From the NCBI RefSeq assembly GCF_040822085.1, contig NZ_CP162006.1:2604001-2668000 (forward strand): a stretch of 64,000 nt of DNA, written 5' to 3'. The position numbers and the translations under genes were made by a program. Position 1 is the first letter of the stretch. The number at the start of each line of letters is the position of its first letter. Under the pieces are notes generated by a model. It made no database searches. It was not told where the DNA came from and saw only the letters and a list, made by a program, of their open reading frames with translations. The stretch comes from Rhodoferax sp. WC2427. Its GTDB lineage: Bacteria > Pseudomonadota > Gammaproteobacteria > Burkholderiales > Burkholderiaceae_C. Of the stretch, positions 22,089 to 32,314 are shown one piece after another.

Positions 22089-23062
22089 GGGGTACTCCCC
22101 CGCTTGCGCGGCAAACGCCAGGTCCAGGGGCGCAGCAGGCGCTCGCGGCCCACCAGCACCAGCACCACCAGGAACAGGCCGATCCAGAAGGTCCAGTACT
22201 GCGGTGTGATGCTGGACAAGGCGTCTTGCATCAGCTTGAACACAATGGCGCCCAGCACGCCGCCGTACAGCCAGCCCACGCCACCCACCACCAAAATCAG
22301 CATCACGTCGGCGGATCGGTGAAACTCAAACAAGTCCAGCGAGGCAAAGCCCGAGGTCTGCGCCAGCAAGGCCCCCGCCGCACCCGCCATGCCCGCAGCC
22401 AGGGTGTAGACCACCACCAGGCGGCGGTGCACCGGGATGCCAATGGCCATGGCCCGCAGCCGGTTGTCGCGGATGGCCTTGAGCGTGGCCCCAAAGGGCG
22501 AATGCACCAGCCGCCGCGCCAGCACAAACAGCACCAGCAACACCGCCAGCGAATAGCAGGCCGCCGTCTGCCCGGCCAGGTCAAATTCAAACCGGCCCAG
22601 CACCGGCCCCATCACCACGCCTTGCAGGCCGTCGGCACCACCGGTGAGCCAGTCCAGCTTGTTGGCCAGCTCCATCAGGATCAGGCCTACGCCTAATGTG
22701 ACCATCAGCCGGGTCAGGTCGGTGCCGCGCAAGATGGTGGCACTGCAGGCCGCGCCCAGCAGCGTGGCCGTGGCGATGCCCACCGCCAGGCCCACCAGTG
22801 GGTCGGGCATGACCAGCTTGGCAAACAGCGCGGCCGAATAGGCCCCCATGCCAAAAAACGCCGCGTGCCCCAGCGACACGATGCCGGTGTAGCCCAGGAT
22901 CAAGTCCAGCGACAGGGCAAACAGCGCCACGATGGCGATCTCGTTGACGATCAGCGCATGCCGCGGCAGCACCCAGGGCGCGGCCAGGGCCAGCAGCCAC
23001 AGGGCCCATTCCCAGGGCTTCCAGCGGCCCGCCTTGAGCAAGAGGTTTTGCGACTCCATCAT
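22085..23062 (-). CDS. livM: Branched-chain amino-acid-type ABC permease LivM
   Basis: A 325-residue permease with about 8-9 membrane segments and the LivM core LGYTGIVSLGHAAFFGMGAYSAA near residues 55-77. The inner loop RLVHSPFGATLKAIRDNRLRA is the conserved coupling segment. The start at 23062 (ATGATGG) overlaps the livH stop by 4 bp, which rules out the much longer in-frame extension running back through livH. Confidence 0.9.
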   Translation of the reverse strand: MMESQNLLLKAGRWKPWEWALWLLALAAPWVLPRHALIVNEIAIVALFALSLDLILGYTGIVSLGHAAFFGMGAYSAALFAKLVMPDPLVGLAVGIATATLLGAACSATILRGTDLTRLMVTLGVGLILMELANKLDWLTGGADGLQGVVMGPVLGRFEFDLAGQTAACYSLAVLLVLFVLARRLVHSPFGATLKAIRDNRLRAMAIGIPVHRRLVVVYTLAAGMAGAAGALLAQTSGFASLDLFEFHRSADVMLILVVGGVGWLYGGVLGAIVFKLMQDALSSITPQYWTFWIGLFLVVLVLVGRERLLRPWTWRLPRKRGSTP

Positions 23063-23931
23063 TTGCCCCCTTGGCGCACAAACAGGCCCTGGGGCCGCCA
23101 GATCAGAATCGCAATCATCAGGCTGTAGACGATGAAGGCCCCCAGCTTGGGGATGTAGTACTTGCCCGCCACGTCGGCAATGCCCAGCAGCAAGGCAGCC
23201 AGCAGCGGCCCGGTGATGCTGGAGGTGCCGCCCACGGCCACCACGATCAAAAAGTACACCATGAACTTGAGCGGAAAGCTCGGGTCCAGGCCCAGCACCT
23301 CGGCCCCCAGCGCGCCGCCCAGCCCGGCCAGGCCGGAGCCCACGGCAAAGGTGCCCAAAAACACCACGTTGACGTTGATGCCTAAGCCTGCGGCCACGCG
23401 CTGGTCGTCCACCGAGGCGCGCAAGCGGGTGCCAAACCGGGTGCGGGCCAGCACGTACTGCAAGGCCACCGTCAGCGCCGCGCACACCGCGATGATGAAC
23501 AGGCGATAGTGGCCCATGCCGAGCATGAAAGCGCCCTCGCCCAGCTCGGTGCGGCCCTTGAGCCACCCGGGCAACTGCACGATCTGCGGGCTGGAGCCAA
23601 TGAAGTAATCGGCACTGGCCACGGCCATGAAGGTCAGGCCGATGGAAAACAGCACCTGGTCCAGGTGCGGCTTGTGGTACAGCGGCCGGTACAGGGTGCG
23701 CTCCAGCACCGCACCCAGCAGGGCCGATATGGCAAAGGCCAGCGGCAGGCACAGCAGAAACGGCACGTTTGCGCGCTGCATCAGCAGCACCGTGGCGTAG
23801 CCGCCGACCATGGCAAAGGCGCCGTGGGCCAGGTTGATGAAGTTCATCAGCCCCATGGTCACGGCCAGGCCCACGGCCAGAATGAACAGCAGCATGCCGT
23901 AGGCGATGCCGTCAAAAAGTATGGTCAACAT
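23059..23931 (-). CDS. livH: Branched-chain amino-acid-type ABC permease LivH
   Basis: A 290-residue permease. The family motif GLMNFINLAHGAFAMVGGY is at residues 27-45, and the coupling loop RTRFGTRLRASVDDQRVA near 165-182. The C-terminus IWRPQGLF is also typical. It lies 18 bp after the binding-protein gene and overlaps livM, so the five genes from 25122 to 20594 make one operon. Confidence 0.92.
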   Translation of the reverse strand: MLTILFDGIAYGMLLFILAVGLAVTMGLMNFINLAHGAFAMVGGYATVLLMQRANVPFLLCLPLAFAISALLGAVLERTLYRPLYHKPHLDQVLFSIGLTFMAVASADYFIGSSPQIVQLPGWLKGRTELGEGAFMLGMGHYRLFIIAVCAALTVALQYVLARTRFGTRLRASVDDQRVAAGLGINVNVVFLGTFAVGSGLAGLGGALGAEVLGLDPSFPLKFMVYFLIVVAVGGTSSITGPLLAALLLGIADVAGKYYIPKLGAFIVYSLMIAILIWRPQGLFVRQGGK

Positions 23932-23949
23932 GCGCGGCTGCCTGCGGGC

Positions 23950-25122
23950 TTACTTGGCCTTGCCGGGGTCTTTTACGTCCTTGATGACGGCGAACTCCAC
24001 GTTGTAGAGCTGGCCATTTTTGCGTTCCACCTTGCGCAGGTAGATGTTTTGCACGATGTCCCGGGTTTGCGCGTCAATGAAGATGGGGCCGCGCGGGCTC
24101 TCGAAGATTTGGCCTTTCATGGCCGCCAGCAGCGCATCGCCACCGCCCAGCCCCTTGGTGGCGCGCAAGGCCTCGTAGATCACCCGCATGCCGTCATAGC
24201 CGCCCACGGCCATGAAGTTGGGGCGCAGGCCCTTGTTGGCCTTGCCAAAGGCATCGACGAACTTGGTGTTCAGCGGCGACGGATGGTCGGTGGAATAGTG
24301 GTGCGAGGTGACCACGCCCAGGGCGCCGTCGCCCATGTCGTTGAGCTGGTCGTCGTCGGTCACGTCGCCGGTGCCGATGAGCTTGATGCCGGCCTTGTCC
24401 ATGCCGCGTTCCAGAAACTGCTTCATCACCGCCGCGCCCGCGCCAGAGGGCACAAACACAAACAGCGCGTCGGGTTTCAGGTCGCGCACCTTTTGCAGGA
24501 ACGGCGCAAAGTCCGGGCCGCGCAAGGGCACGCGCAGCGACTCGGGCACCTGGCCGCCGTTGAACAGGAAACGCTCCTTGAAATACTTTTCGGCATCCAG
24601 GCCGGGGCCGTAGTCGCTGACCAGGGTCACCACGGTTTTGATGCCGTTCTTGGGGGCCCAGTCGGCCATGCTCACCGCCGCCTGGGGCAGCGTGAAGCTG
24701 GTGCGCACGATGTAGGGCGAGGCCTGGGTGATGCTGCTGGTGGCTGCAGCCATCACCACCAGCGGGGTTTTGGACTGGGTGGCGATGGGCGCGGTAGCCA
24801 GGGCCGAGGGCGTGATGCCAAAGCCGGCCAGCACGTTCACCTTGTCGTTGACCACCAGCTCCTGGGCCAGGCGCTTGGTGACATCGGGCACGCTGGTGTC
24901 GTCCTTGACGATGAGCTGGATCTTCTTGCCCGCCACGGTGTCGCCGTTTTGCGCCATGTAGAGCCGGGCCGCCGCTTCGATCTGCCGCCCGGTGGAGGCC
25001 TGCTGGCCAGTCATGGGCAGGATCAGGCCGATTTTGAAAGTGTTGTCTTGCGCTATGGAATAGCTCGCTACCAACGCAGTTGCAGCAAGCGCCGAGGCGC
25101 GCAGAAAGTTTCTTTTTTGCAT
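23950..25122 (-). CDS. Branched-chain amino-acid-type periplasmic binding protein (LivK-like)
   Basis: A 390-residue family 1 periplasmic binding protein with a signal peptide (MQKRNFLRASALAATA..., cleavage near AQD at residue 25). The mature part begins FKIGLILPMTGQQASTGRQ, the hallmark of Leu/Ile/Val-type receptors. The best start is ATG 25122, with AGGAG 8 bp upstream. In this family the ligand may be branched-chain amino acids, amides, urea or aromatic acids, and nothing here discriminates among them. The signal-peptide DNA (25046-25075) shares a stretch with the dispersed palindrome. Confidence 0.88.
   Translation of the reverse strand: MQKRNFLRASALAATALVASYSIAQDNTFKIGLILPMTGQQASTGRQIEAAARLYMAQNGDTVAGKKIQLIVKDDTSVPDVTKRLAQELVVNDKVNVLAGFGITPSALATAPIATQSKTPLVVMAAATSSITQASPYIVRTSFTLPQAAVSMADWAPKNGIKTVVTLVSDYGPGLDAEKYFKERFLFNGGQVPESLRVPLRGPDFAPFLQKVRDLKPDALFVFVPSGAGAAVMKQFLERGMDKAGIKLIGTGDVTDDDQLNDMGDGALGVVTSHHYSTDHPSPLNTKFVDAFGKANKGLRPNFMAVGGYDGMRVIYEALRATKGLGGGDALLAAMKGQIFESPRGPIFIDAQTRDIVQNIYLRKVERKNGQLYNVEFAVIKDVKDPGKAK
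25046..25075. repeat. Possible fragment of the palindromic element in the signal-peptide region
   Basis: TCTTGCGCTATGGAATAGCTCGCTA resembles the core TTGCGCTTATGGAATAAGCG, but only about 20 bp match and no second arm is clear. It lies within the 5' end of the binding-protein gene. Confidence 0.3.
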
Positions 25123-25352
25123 GGTGTGTCTCCTGGTTTTTATTCGGGTGCGGATCCGCTCAAGCACCTGTCTGCCGCTGACCATACGCGCTTGTGTCCG
25201 CGAGTGTAAGTCGATGAAACAGCTAACTGTTAGAGTAAAAAACGATACCGAGGGGTAGGACGGCGACTACATGCAGTAGCGGCCCCGTCTGCTGGCGGCG
25301 GCTGGCGGCATTTTTCATACTAGGCCCATCAACCACCCACCAGGACACCACC

Positions 25353-25574
25353 ATGAACTCCGTTCGCAACACCGCCCGCACCGTGACTATCTCTGCCATT
25401 GCCGCTGCCCTGCTCGCCCTCAGCGGCTGCGCCGGCATGACGCGCCAGGAAAAGGGCACCGCCACCGGTGCCGTGATCGGCGGCGTCACCGGTAATGTGC
25501 TGGGCGGCGGCGTGCTGGGCACTGCCGCTGGCGCCGCCGTCGGCGGCGTGATCGGCCACGAAGTCACCAAGTAA
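25353..25574 (+). CDS. Glycine-zipper lipoprotein (OsmB/YMGG-like)
   Basis: A 73-residue lipoprotein with lipobox LSGC (Cys at about residue 26), then an acylated mature peptide composed almost wholly of a glycine-zipper helix: GAVIGGVTGNVLGGGVLGTAAGAAVGGVIG. Such small outer-membrane or periplasmic lipoproteins are often stress-induced. It is monocistronic, with CAGGA ahead of the ATG and a GC-rich hairpin after it. Confidence 0.82.
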   Translation: MNSVRNTARTVTISAIAAALLALSGCAGMTRQEKGTATGAVIGGVTGNVLGGGVLGTAAGAAVGGVIGHEVTK

Positions 25575-25581
25575 GCCACGG

Positions 25582-25608
25582 GCCGTGCGGCCCCGGCGGC
25601 ACGGCTTT
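25582..25608 (+). terminator. Rho-independent terminator-like hairpin
   Basis: GCCGTGC (25582-25588) pairs with GCACGGC (25599-25605) around a GC-rich loop and is followed by only a short T run, so it is a weak candidate. It sits 7 bp after the glycine-zipper gene and just ahead of a palindromic element copy. Confidence 0.5.
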
Positions 25609-25609
25609 A

Positions 25610-25662
25610 CTACCATTTAAATAGCTGCCTGCGCTCTATCCATAAGCGCAGGCAGCCTATTT
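25610..25662. repeat. Dispersed palindromic element between the lipoprotein gene and tauA
   Basis: AAATAGCTGCCTGCGCTCTATCCATAAGCGCAGGCAGCCTATTT. The arms GCTGCCTGCGC and GCGCAGGCAGC are perfectly complementary. The flanking stretch 25663-25807 is AT-rich and probably holds the tau promoter, but no clear -35/-10 pair is seen. Confidence 0.82.
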
Positions 25663-25807
25663 GGTGGGTATTTTGGGGTTCCACACACGCCTCATTATTC
25701 GAATATCGTATGTTGGTATCGTTCTATATCTGCATACCCGTCTAACCCTAAGATTCCGTTCAAGGCCGCCAGTTGCTGCGGCCGAACTGTTTCAAGGAGT
25801 TGGACAC

Positions 25808-26821
25808 ATGGCATTCGTTAAAAAACTACTGGTTTCCGCAGCGCTGGGCGCATGGGCCCTGGCCGCTACCGTTGGCTACGCAGCCGACAAGAAGGTGGTG
25901 GTGGGCTACCAGACCGACGCCCTGCCCTCGTCGGTCGGCATTGCCAATGGCGACTATGCCAAGGCCACCGGCGTTGAGATCGACTTTCGCCGCTTCAATT
26001 CGGGTGCGGACATCTTCGCCGCCATCGCCTCGGGCGACGTGCAGATCGGCTACGTGGGCTCCAGCCCCTACGCCGCGGCCACCTCGCGCGGGCTGGATGT
26101 AAAAGCGTTTTACGTGGCCTCCATCTCTGGCACCGACGAGGCGCTGGTGGTGCGCAACGGCTCGGGCATCCACACCGTGGCCGACCTCAAGGGCAAGAAG
26201 CTGGCCGCCGCGCCCGTGTCCACCGACCACTACCAGTTGCTGGCGCTGATCAAAAGCCAGGGCCTGACCGAAAAAGACGTGCAGGTCTTCACTATTCCGC
26301 AGCCCGAAATCGTGGCCGCGTTCAACCGGGGCGATATCGACGGCGGCTTTGTCTGGGACCCGGCGCTGACCGAGCTGAAGAAGACCGGCAAGGTGCTGGT
26401 CACCTCCAAGGACGTGGCCGACAAGGGCGCGCCCACCTTTTCCGCCTGGGTGGCCACCGCGGCCTTCGCCAAGGAGCATCCTGAGTTCCTCAAGTCTTTC
26501 TCGGGCGTGATCGACAAATATTCCACCTCGTTTGCCACCAACAAGGCGGCTTGGACAGCCGACAGCGACAACACCAAGGCGCTGGCCAAACTGCTGGGCG
26601 GCACCTCGGCCGACCAGGCCGCGGCCCTGCAAAACCTGTCGCTGCTGAGCCTGAACACCCAGGCGTCGGACGCCTGGCTGGGCGGCGGCGAAAAATCCGG
26701 CGTGGCCCGCATCCTGAAGGAAACCTCGGTGTTCCTGAAGGAGCAAAAGAAGATTTCCGAAGTGCTGCCCAGCTACGCCAGCTTCGTCACCCCCGCCGCC
26801 GTGGTGGCCCTGAAGAAATAA
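25808..26821 (+). CDS. tauA: Taurine/sulfonate ABC transporter binding protein TauA
   Basis: A 337-residue periplasmic binding protein with a signal peptide ending at GYA-AD near residue 25. The mature protein starts [19 protein letters not shown] and contains [35 protein letters not shown] and GGFVWDPAL, as in TauA. It delivers taurine or related sulfonates to TauBC. ATG 25808 has AAGGAG 11 bp upstream. It heads a three-gene operon; no TauD-type taurine dioxygenase gene follows. Confidence 0.88.
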   Translation: MAFVKKLLVSAALGAWALAATVGYAADKKVVVGYQTDALPSSVGIANGDYAKATGVEIDFRRFNSGADIFAAIASGDVQIGYVGSSPYAAATSRGLDVKAFYVASISGTDEALVVRNGSGIHTVADLKGKKLAAAPVSTDHYQLLALIKSQGLTEKDVQVFTIPQPEIVAAFNRGDIDGGFVWDPALTELKKTGKVLVTSKDVADKGAPTFSAWVATAAFAKEHPEFLKSFSGVIDKYSTSFATNKAAWTADSDNTKALAKLLGGTSADQAAALQNLSLLSLNTQASDAWLGGGEKSGVARILKETSVFLKEQKKISEVLPSYASFVTPAAVVALKK

Positions 26822-26825
26822 GCCC

Positions 26826-27617
26826 ATGCTGCGAGTCGACAACGCCAGCGTATTTTTTGCAGCCCGCGACGGCCGCGCCGTGCAGGCCCTGGACCGGGTG
26901 TCGCTGGACATTCCCCCAGGTGGCTTCGTGGTGGCGCTGGGCACCTCCGGCTGCGGCAAATCCACGCTGCTCAACGCCATGGCGGGCTTTTTGCCGCTGT
27001 CGGGCGGCTCCATCACGCTGGATGGCCGCCCGGTAGACGGCCCCGGTGCCGACCGCGGCGTGGTGTTCCAGAAGGACACCCTGCTGCCCTGGAAGTCGGT
27101 GATCGACAACGTGGCCCTGGGCCTGCAGTTCGCGGGTGTGGGCCGTGCCGAGCGCATTGAGCGTGCGCAGGAGTTGCTGCGCCTGGTGGGCCTGCAGGAC
27201 TTTGCCGATGCCGCGCCCTACGAGCTCTCGGGTGGCATGCGCCAGCGCGTGGGCCTGGCGCGGGCCCTGGCGCCCAACCCCGATATCCTGCTGATGGACG
27301 AGCCTTTTGGCGCACTCGACAGCATGACCCGCGAGCAGATGCAGGAGCTGCTGGTGTCGGTGTGGTCGCGCACCGGCAAGCGGGTGTTTTTCATCACCCA
27401 TTCCATCGAAGAAGCGCTGTTTCTGGGCACCGAGCTGATCGTGATGTCGCCCCGGCCGGGCCGCATCGTGGCCCGGTTCAACCTGGATTTTGTGCGCACC
27501 TACGCCCGCGACGGCGATGCCCGGGCCATCAAGACATCCCCCGCCTTTGCCCAGCTGCGCGAAGAAGTCCGCGCCATCGTGCACCAAACTGAAGCGTTGG
27601 AGGAGACCACCGTATGA
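26826..27617 (+). CDS. tauB: Taurine/sulfonate ABC transporter ATPase TauB
   Basis: A 263-residue ABC ATPase with Walker [10 protein letters not shown]-loop [12 protein letters not shown], signature LSGGMRQR, Walker [13 protein letters not shown] and switch His in FITHSIEEA. The FQ.D.LLPW and DEPFGALD motifs mark the nitrate/sulfonate/taurine class. It lies 4 bp after tauA and overlaps tauC by ATGA. Confidence 0.92.
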   Translation: MLRVDNASVFFAARDGRAVQALDRVSLDIPPGGFVVALGTSGCGKSTLLNAMAGFLPLSGGSITLDGRPVDGPGADRGVVFQKDTLLPWKSVIDNVALGLQFAGVGRAERIERAQELLRLVGLQDFADAAPYELSGGMRQRVGLARALAPNPDILLMDEPFGALDSMTREQMQELLVSVWSRTGKRVFFITHSIEEALFLGTELIVMSPRPGRIVARFNLDFVRTYARDGDARAIKTSPAFAQLREEVRAIVHQTEALEETTV

Positions 27618-28489
27618 CCGAACTGACCGCTTCCTCCCTGGGCGCTGCGCCGCAGGCCGCAGCCGAAGCCCCAGCGCAGCCCACCGCGCCACGCCTGGTG
27701 CAAATGCGCAGCTTTGGCATCGGCGCGCACTCCACCGTCAGCACCAGCCTGGCCACCGGCGCAGCCATTTTGCTGCTGTGGTGGGCGGTGGCGCAGACCG
27801 GCGTGGTGCCGCACCTGTTTCTGCCCACCCCGGCCGAGGTGCTGGCGGTGGCGCAGTCGATCTGGGCCGACGGCTATGCCAACGCCACGCTGTGGGAGCA
27901 TGTGTCGGCCAGCCTGGTGCGCATTCTGTCGGCGGCAGCTATCGCCATAACGCTGGGCATCCCCACCGGCCTGGCCATGGGGCTGAACCGCTGGGCCAAG
28001 GGCATTCTGGACACGCCCATCGAGTTCTACTGGCCGCTGCCGCCACTGGCCTACCTGCCGCTGATGGTGATCTGGCTGGGCATTGGCGAAACCTCCAAGA
28101 TCGTACTGCTGACGCTGGCCATGTTTGCGCCCATCGTGCTGTCGGCCCAGGCCGGTGTGCGCGCGCTGCCGCAAGAGCGGGTGAATGCTGCGTTGTCGCT
28201 GGGCGCCAGCCGCTGGCAGCTGTTCACCGCGGTGGTGCTGCCCTCGGCCCTGCCCGAGATCCTCACCGGCATCCGCATCGCGCTGGGCGTGGGCTGGGGC
28301 ACGCTGGTGGCCGCCGAGCTGATTGCCTCGACGCGCGGCATCGGCTTCATGGTGATGTCGGCATCGCACTTTCTGGCCACCGACGCGGTGTTTGTGGGCA
28401 TTGCCGTGATCGCCGCCTGCGCCTTTGGGTTCTCCATCGCCATGCGCCTGCTCGAAGGCTGGCTGGTGCCCTGGAAGGGCAAGCACTGA
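27614..28489 (+). CDS. tauC: Taurine/sulfonate ABC transporter permease TauC
   Basis: A 291-residue permease with six hydrophobic segments and the coupling loop [24 protein letters not shown] near residues 198-221. The N-terminal 35 residues are Ala/Pro-rich and presumably cytosolic. It forms the pore for TauA-delivered sulfonates. A palindromic repeat with a near-perfect 16-bp stem follows 20 bp after the stop and could end the operon transcript. Confidence 0.9.
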   Translation: MTELTASSLGAAPQAAAEAPAQPTAPRLVQMRSFGIGAHSTVSTSLATGAAILLLWWAVAQTGVVPHLFLPTPAEVLAVAQSIWADGYANATLWEHVSASLVRILSAAAIAITLGIPTGLAMGLNRWAKGILDTPIEFYWPLPPLAYLPLMVIWLGIGETSKIVLLTLAMFAPIVLSAQAGVRALPQERVNAALSLGASRWQLFTAVVLPSALPEILTGIRIALGVGWGTLVAAELIASTRGIGFMVMSASHFLATDAVFVGIAVIAACAFGFSIAMRLLEGWLVPWKGKH

Positions 28490-28510
28490 GGTCGGCAGGT
28501 TCCCTGCGGT

Positions 28511-28571
28511 TACTATCAAAAAAATAGCTGCTATCGCTTATGCCATAAGCGATAGCAGCCTTATTTTCTTA
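28511..28571. repeat. Dispersed palindromic element after tauC (best-formed copy)
   Basis: The arms at 28527-28542 and 28544-28559 are perfect 16-bp reverse complements around a single C (GCTGCTATCGCTTATG / CATAAGCGATAGCAGC), with A-rich and T-rich flanks. This fits an intrinsic terminator in either direction. The rest of the 345-bp gap to the next gene (28572-28834) shows no gene; it presumably carries the chemoreceptor promoter, which I could not define. Confidence 0.88.
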
Positions 28572-28834
28572 AAAATCACACCGTCCCGCGCCCCGGCGGT
28601 GTCCCCCTGGCCCCACTAGTAGCGGCAGGGATGTCTGGCGTATTCCTCTAATAGTGCATCAAAGTGTAACTATGGTTTCCCATCCGCGGTTGCCTGGCGG
28701 CTATAACCTGCCTGGGTAAATCTTCACCCAACGGGTGCGGATTGCCGCAGAATGGCACGGTTATTGTTACGTTTGTTTACTTTCAAGGCATGGGCCTTTG
28801 TCTTTTCACCTCCCGTGCAACCCAGACCACCCCT

Positions 28835-30394
28835 ATGAACCCGCTCAACCGCTTCTCCATCCGTTTTCGCTTGTATTTCAGCACCGCCTTTTCATTGCTG
28901 CTGCTGGTCGTCATTGGCCTGGTGGGTTATTGGGCGCTGGACTCCACCCGGGGCACCGTAAAGGTGCTGGTGGAGCAAAAGGTGCAGACCCTGACCGACA
29001 TGAACGAGCTGCGCATCACCCTGGCCCAGGTGCGCCGCAACGAAAAAGACATCATCATCAGCTTCAACAACGCCGTCGAAGTGGCCGTGCTGCGCGACTC
29101 CTGGCAAAAATCGCTGCAAAGCTTTGGCAAGGGGCTGGCCGCCTTGCGCACCGCCCAGGGCAGCGACACCACCTACGTGAAGATGCTGGACACCGCCCAG
29201 ACCGAGATCAAGGCCTACACCGACGGTATGTCCCCGGTGCTGTCGCAGATCGAGGGCGCGCAGATCGACGGCTCGGTCGGCGGGGCCTACGCCGAGCGGC
29301 AAAAGGTCCACGTGGACGCCATCGACAGCCTGTTGCAGCAGGCTGCCACCACCTCGCGCGAAGAAATGCAGGCCGCGCAGGCGGGCATCGACCGCCGCAC
29401 CCTGGTGCTGTCGGGCATCCAGCTGGGTATTCTGGTGCTGGCCTTGCTGGTGCTGATTCCGCTGACCTTTTTCAGCGTGCGCAGCCTCACCCGCTCACTG
29501 GCCCAGGCCTGCAATATCGCCGAAGAAATCGCCCAGGGGCATTTGTTTGTGCCGGTGCAGGCGCAGCAAAACGATGAAATTGGCCAGCTGGTCAACGCCA
29601 TGGGCCGCATGCAGGACTTTTTGCGGGAGCTGGTGTCACAGGTGCAGTTGGCGGCCCGTACCATCCACGCGTCCAGCACCGAGATCGCCGCGGGCAACCA
29701 GGACCTGAGCCACCGCACCGAACACACCGCCGCCAACCTGGAAGAAACCGTGGCCGCCATGGCCGAACTCACCGGCAATGTGCACGAGAGCGCCAGCGCC
29801 GCCGTCCAGGCCAACCAGATGGCCCAGTCGGCCGCCGAAGTGGCCACCCGCGGTGGCGAAGTGGTGTCGCAGGTGGTGGTGACCATGCGCGAGATCAACG
29901 CCAGCTCCAAGAAGATTGCCGACATCACCAGCGTGATCGACGGCATTGCGTTCCAGACCAATATCCTGGCGCTGAATGCCGCCGTGGAAGCCGCCCGTGC
30001 GGGCGAACAAGGCCGGGGCTTTGCGGTGGTGGCCAGTGAAGTGCGCCTGCTGGCCCAACGCTCAGCCCAGGCCGCCAAGGAGATCAGCACCCTGATTGGT
30101 ACCTCGGTGGCCAAGGCCGACGAAGGCGCCAAGCTGGTGGCCCGCGCAGGCACCACCATGGACGACATCGTGGGCAGCGTGCAACAGGTCACCACCATCA
30201 TCCGCACCCTGTCCAGCCAGGCCAGCGGCCAAAGCAGCAGCATTGCCCAGATCAGCGAGTCCGTCAGCCAGGTAGACCAGGTGACGCAGCAAAACTCGGC
30301 CCTGGTGGAAGAATCCGCCGCCGCGTCGGCATCGCTGCGCGAGCAGGCGGACGCACTGACCGAGGCGGTCAGCCGGTTCCGGCTGGAAGGCTGA
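28835..30394 (+). CDS. Methyl-accepting chemotaxis protein, first of a convergent pair
   Basis: A 519-residue chemoreceptor. A membrane helix at about residues 13-35 is followed by a helical periplasmic sensor domain of about 150 residues (4HB-like, with [14 protein letters not shown]) and a second helix near 190-210. HAMP and the cytosolic signalling coiled coil follow, with the conserved hairpin tip [20 protein letters not shown]. It signals through CheW/CheA. No CheR/CheB-docking pentapeptide is seen at the C-terminus. The start at ATG 28835 precedes the [12 protein letters not shown] segment; earlier in-frame ATGs add a non-conserved leader. The ligand is unknown. The gene ends 14 bp before the next chemoreceptor, which runs the other way. 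Confidence 0.92.
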   Translation: MNPLNRFSIRFRLYFSTAFSLLLLVVIGLVGYWALDSTRGTVKVLVEQKVQTLTDMNELRITLAQVRRNEKDIIISFNNAVEVAVLRDSWQKSLQSFGKGLAALRTAQGSDTTYVKMLDTAQTEIKAYTDGMSPVLSQIEGAQIDGSVGGAYAERQKVHVDAIDSLLQQAATTSREEMQAAQAGIDRRTLVLSGIQLGILVLALLVLIPLTFFSVRSLTRSLAQACNIAEEIAQGHLFVPVQAQQNDEIGQLVNAMGRMQDFLRELVSQVQLAARTIHASSTEIAAGNQDLSHRTEHTAANLEETVAAMAELTGNVHESASAAVQANQMAQSAAEVATRGGEVVSQVVVTMREINASSKKIADITSVIDGIAFQTNILALNAAVEAARAGEQGRGFAVVASEVRLLAQRSAQAAKEISTLIGTSVAKADEGAKLVARAGTTMDDIVGSVQQVTTIIRTLSSQASGQSSSIAQISESVSQVDQVTQQNSALVEESAAASASLREQADALTEAVSRFRLEG

Positions 30395-30408
30395 ATCCTG
30401 AGGCCGGT

Positions 30409-32046
30409 TTAGCGGTAGGCGACCGCCAGGGGCTGCGCCCGGCGGTCCGCCTGTAGCGCCACCGGCGCGGCCGGGTTGGACTCCAGCGTAAATACCGCCA
30501 CCACCTGCACCAGGTCATCGGCCTGGCTTTTGAGCCCACTGGCAGCTGCGGCCATTTGCTCGACCAGCGCGGCATTTTGCTGGTTGACCAGGTCCATCTG
30601 GGCCACGGCCTGCCCCACCTGGGACATGCCGGCGCATTGCGCCGCGCTGGCCACACTGATGCCGCCCATGATGTCGGTCACCCGGCGGATGCTGCCCACC
30701 ACTTCGGCCATGGTGCCGCCCGCCCGGTCCACCAGCACCACACCCTGCTCCACCCGCTGCACGCTGGCAGAGATCAGCAGCTTGATTTCCTTGGCGGCAT
30801 CGGCCGAGCGCTGGGCCAGCAGGCGCACTTCGCTGGCCACCACCGCAAAACCCCGGCCTTGTTCGCCCGCACGGGCGGCTTCCACGGCGGCATTCAGCGC
30901 CAGGATGTTGGTTTGAAAAGCAATACCGTCGATCACGCTGATGATGTCTGCAATCTTGCGCGACGAATCGTTGATGCCCTGCATGGTCTGGACCACCTGG
31001 CCCACCTCGTCCCCCCCGCGAACCGCCACCGTGGATGCCTGCAGGGCCAATTGGTTGGCGGCGCGGGCGCTGTCGGCGTTCTCCTGCACCGTGGCGCCCA
31101 GCTCTTCCATCGACGCAGCGGTTTGCGCCAACGCGCTGGCCTGGTTTTCGGTGCGCGCGCTGAGGTCGTGGTTGCCCTGGGCGATCTCCGAACTGGCGGT
31201 GGCCACACCGTCGGCACCCTGGCGGATGGACTGCACAATCTGCGTCAGCGAAGCCTGCATGCGGGCCATGGCCGACACCACACTGTGCGCATCACCGTCG
31301 CGCGTGGCCACCACGCCGCTCAGGTCGGCATGGCTGATGGCGGTAGCCAGGGCGGCCACTTCAGCAGGCTGCCCGCCCAACTGGCGCAACAGATTGCGGC
31401 TGATGAACCAGGCCAGCACGATGGACAACAGAACCGATGCCGCCGCCACACCGGCCAGCACCAGCCGGGCGTGCACCACCGCTTCACGGCCCTGGATCTT
31501 GGCCTGCTCGGCCTGGCGCAAATGGCCTTGCCAGAGCTTTTGCACTGCCTGGTAAGCCTTCATGTAGCTTTGCTGGCTGGGGCCATTGAAAAACTCGCTG
31601 GCCTCGACCGCGCGCTCCTCTTCTGCACCCGCGGCGGAGTTGGACATCTGGAAAAAAGTGCCGCGCAGGCCATGGTACTGGGCCATGGCGGCCAGCATTT
31701 CCTTGTGCAGCACCGGGTCTACCAGGGCCGCGCCGACGGTGTTGTACCGGGCCAAGGCAGCGTCAAAGTCTTTTACCGCAGCCTTGACCACCAGCTCTTC
31801 ACGGTCTTTGGCGGGCATGTTCAGGGTGGACAGATGCCGGAGTTCGGCAATGCGCACAGCCTGCAACTTGTCATTTGCATCGCCCAGCGCCGTCAGCGCG
31901 GGCAAGGTGGTGTCAACCAGCGACTCGAAATCGCCATGGATGGCGAGAATCCGGCTCCACGCGGTCAAAGCCAGCACCAGCACCAACACAACCACCAGCC
32001 CAAAGGCCCAGCCCAGTTGCCGACCCACCCGAATTTTGGAAAGCAT
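30409..32046 (-). CDS. Methyl-accepting chemotaxis protein, second of a convergent pair
   Basis: A 545-residue chemoreceptor with a membrane helix at about 13-33, a periplasmic helical sensor (about 35-190) and a second helix near 195-215. HAMP and the signalling domain follow, with the same tip [20 protein letters not shown]. The sensor region differs from that of the neighbouring receptor, so they probably sense different signals. ATG 32046 has AGGGG about 9 bp upstream; an in-frame ATG at 32112 is less well supported. The two receptors may have arisen by inverted duplication of the signalling module, or may just be neighbours. Confidence 0.9.
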   Translation of the reverse strand: MLSKIRVGRQLGWAFGLVVVLVLVLALTAWSRILAIHGDFESLVDTTLPALTALGDANDKLQAVRIAELRHLSTLNMPAKDREELVVKAAVKDFDAALARYNTVGAALVDPVLHKEMLAAMAQYHGLRGTFFQMSNSAAGAEEERAVEASEFFNGPSQQSYMKAYQAVQKLWQGHLRQAEQAKIQGREAVVHARLVLAGVAAASVLLSIVLAWFISRNLLRQLGGQPAEVAALATAISHADLSGVVATRDGDAHSVVSAMARMQASLTQIVQSIRQGADGVATASSEIAQGNHDLSARTENQASALAQTAASMEELGATVQENADSARAANQLALQASTVAVRGGDEVGQVVQTMQGINDSSRKIADIISVIDGIAFQTNILALNAAVEAARAGEQGRGFAVVASEVRLLAQRSADAAKEIKLLISASVQRVEQGVVLVDRAGGTMAEVVGSIRRVTDIMGGISVASAAQCAGMSQVGQAVAQMDLVNQQNAALVEQMAAAASGLKSQADDLVQVVAVFTLESNPAAPVALQADRRAQPLAVAYR

Positions 32047-32314
32047 TTTTGAATACCCCTGTATGCCGTGCGTCTGGGACCCGGCTGTGCCTGCATGAAC
32101 CTGTCTTACCAACCAGCAGAGGGTATGGAATTAAGATACATAAGCTTACATTTACAGAGGAGAAAATCTCCATACGCTCGCGCCAATAGGTGGTACGAAA
32201 CCGGCCCCGGGTACACGGGGAATCCCTAGCTACCCAGGTACTCCCAGCGCACCGTCTTCCCCAGCAGTGGAACCTGTGGGTCGAACAGGTCCCAGAAAAA
32301 TCCGCTGAATCCGC

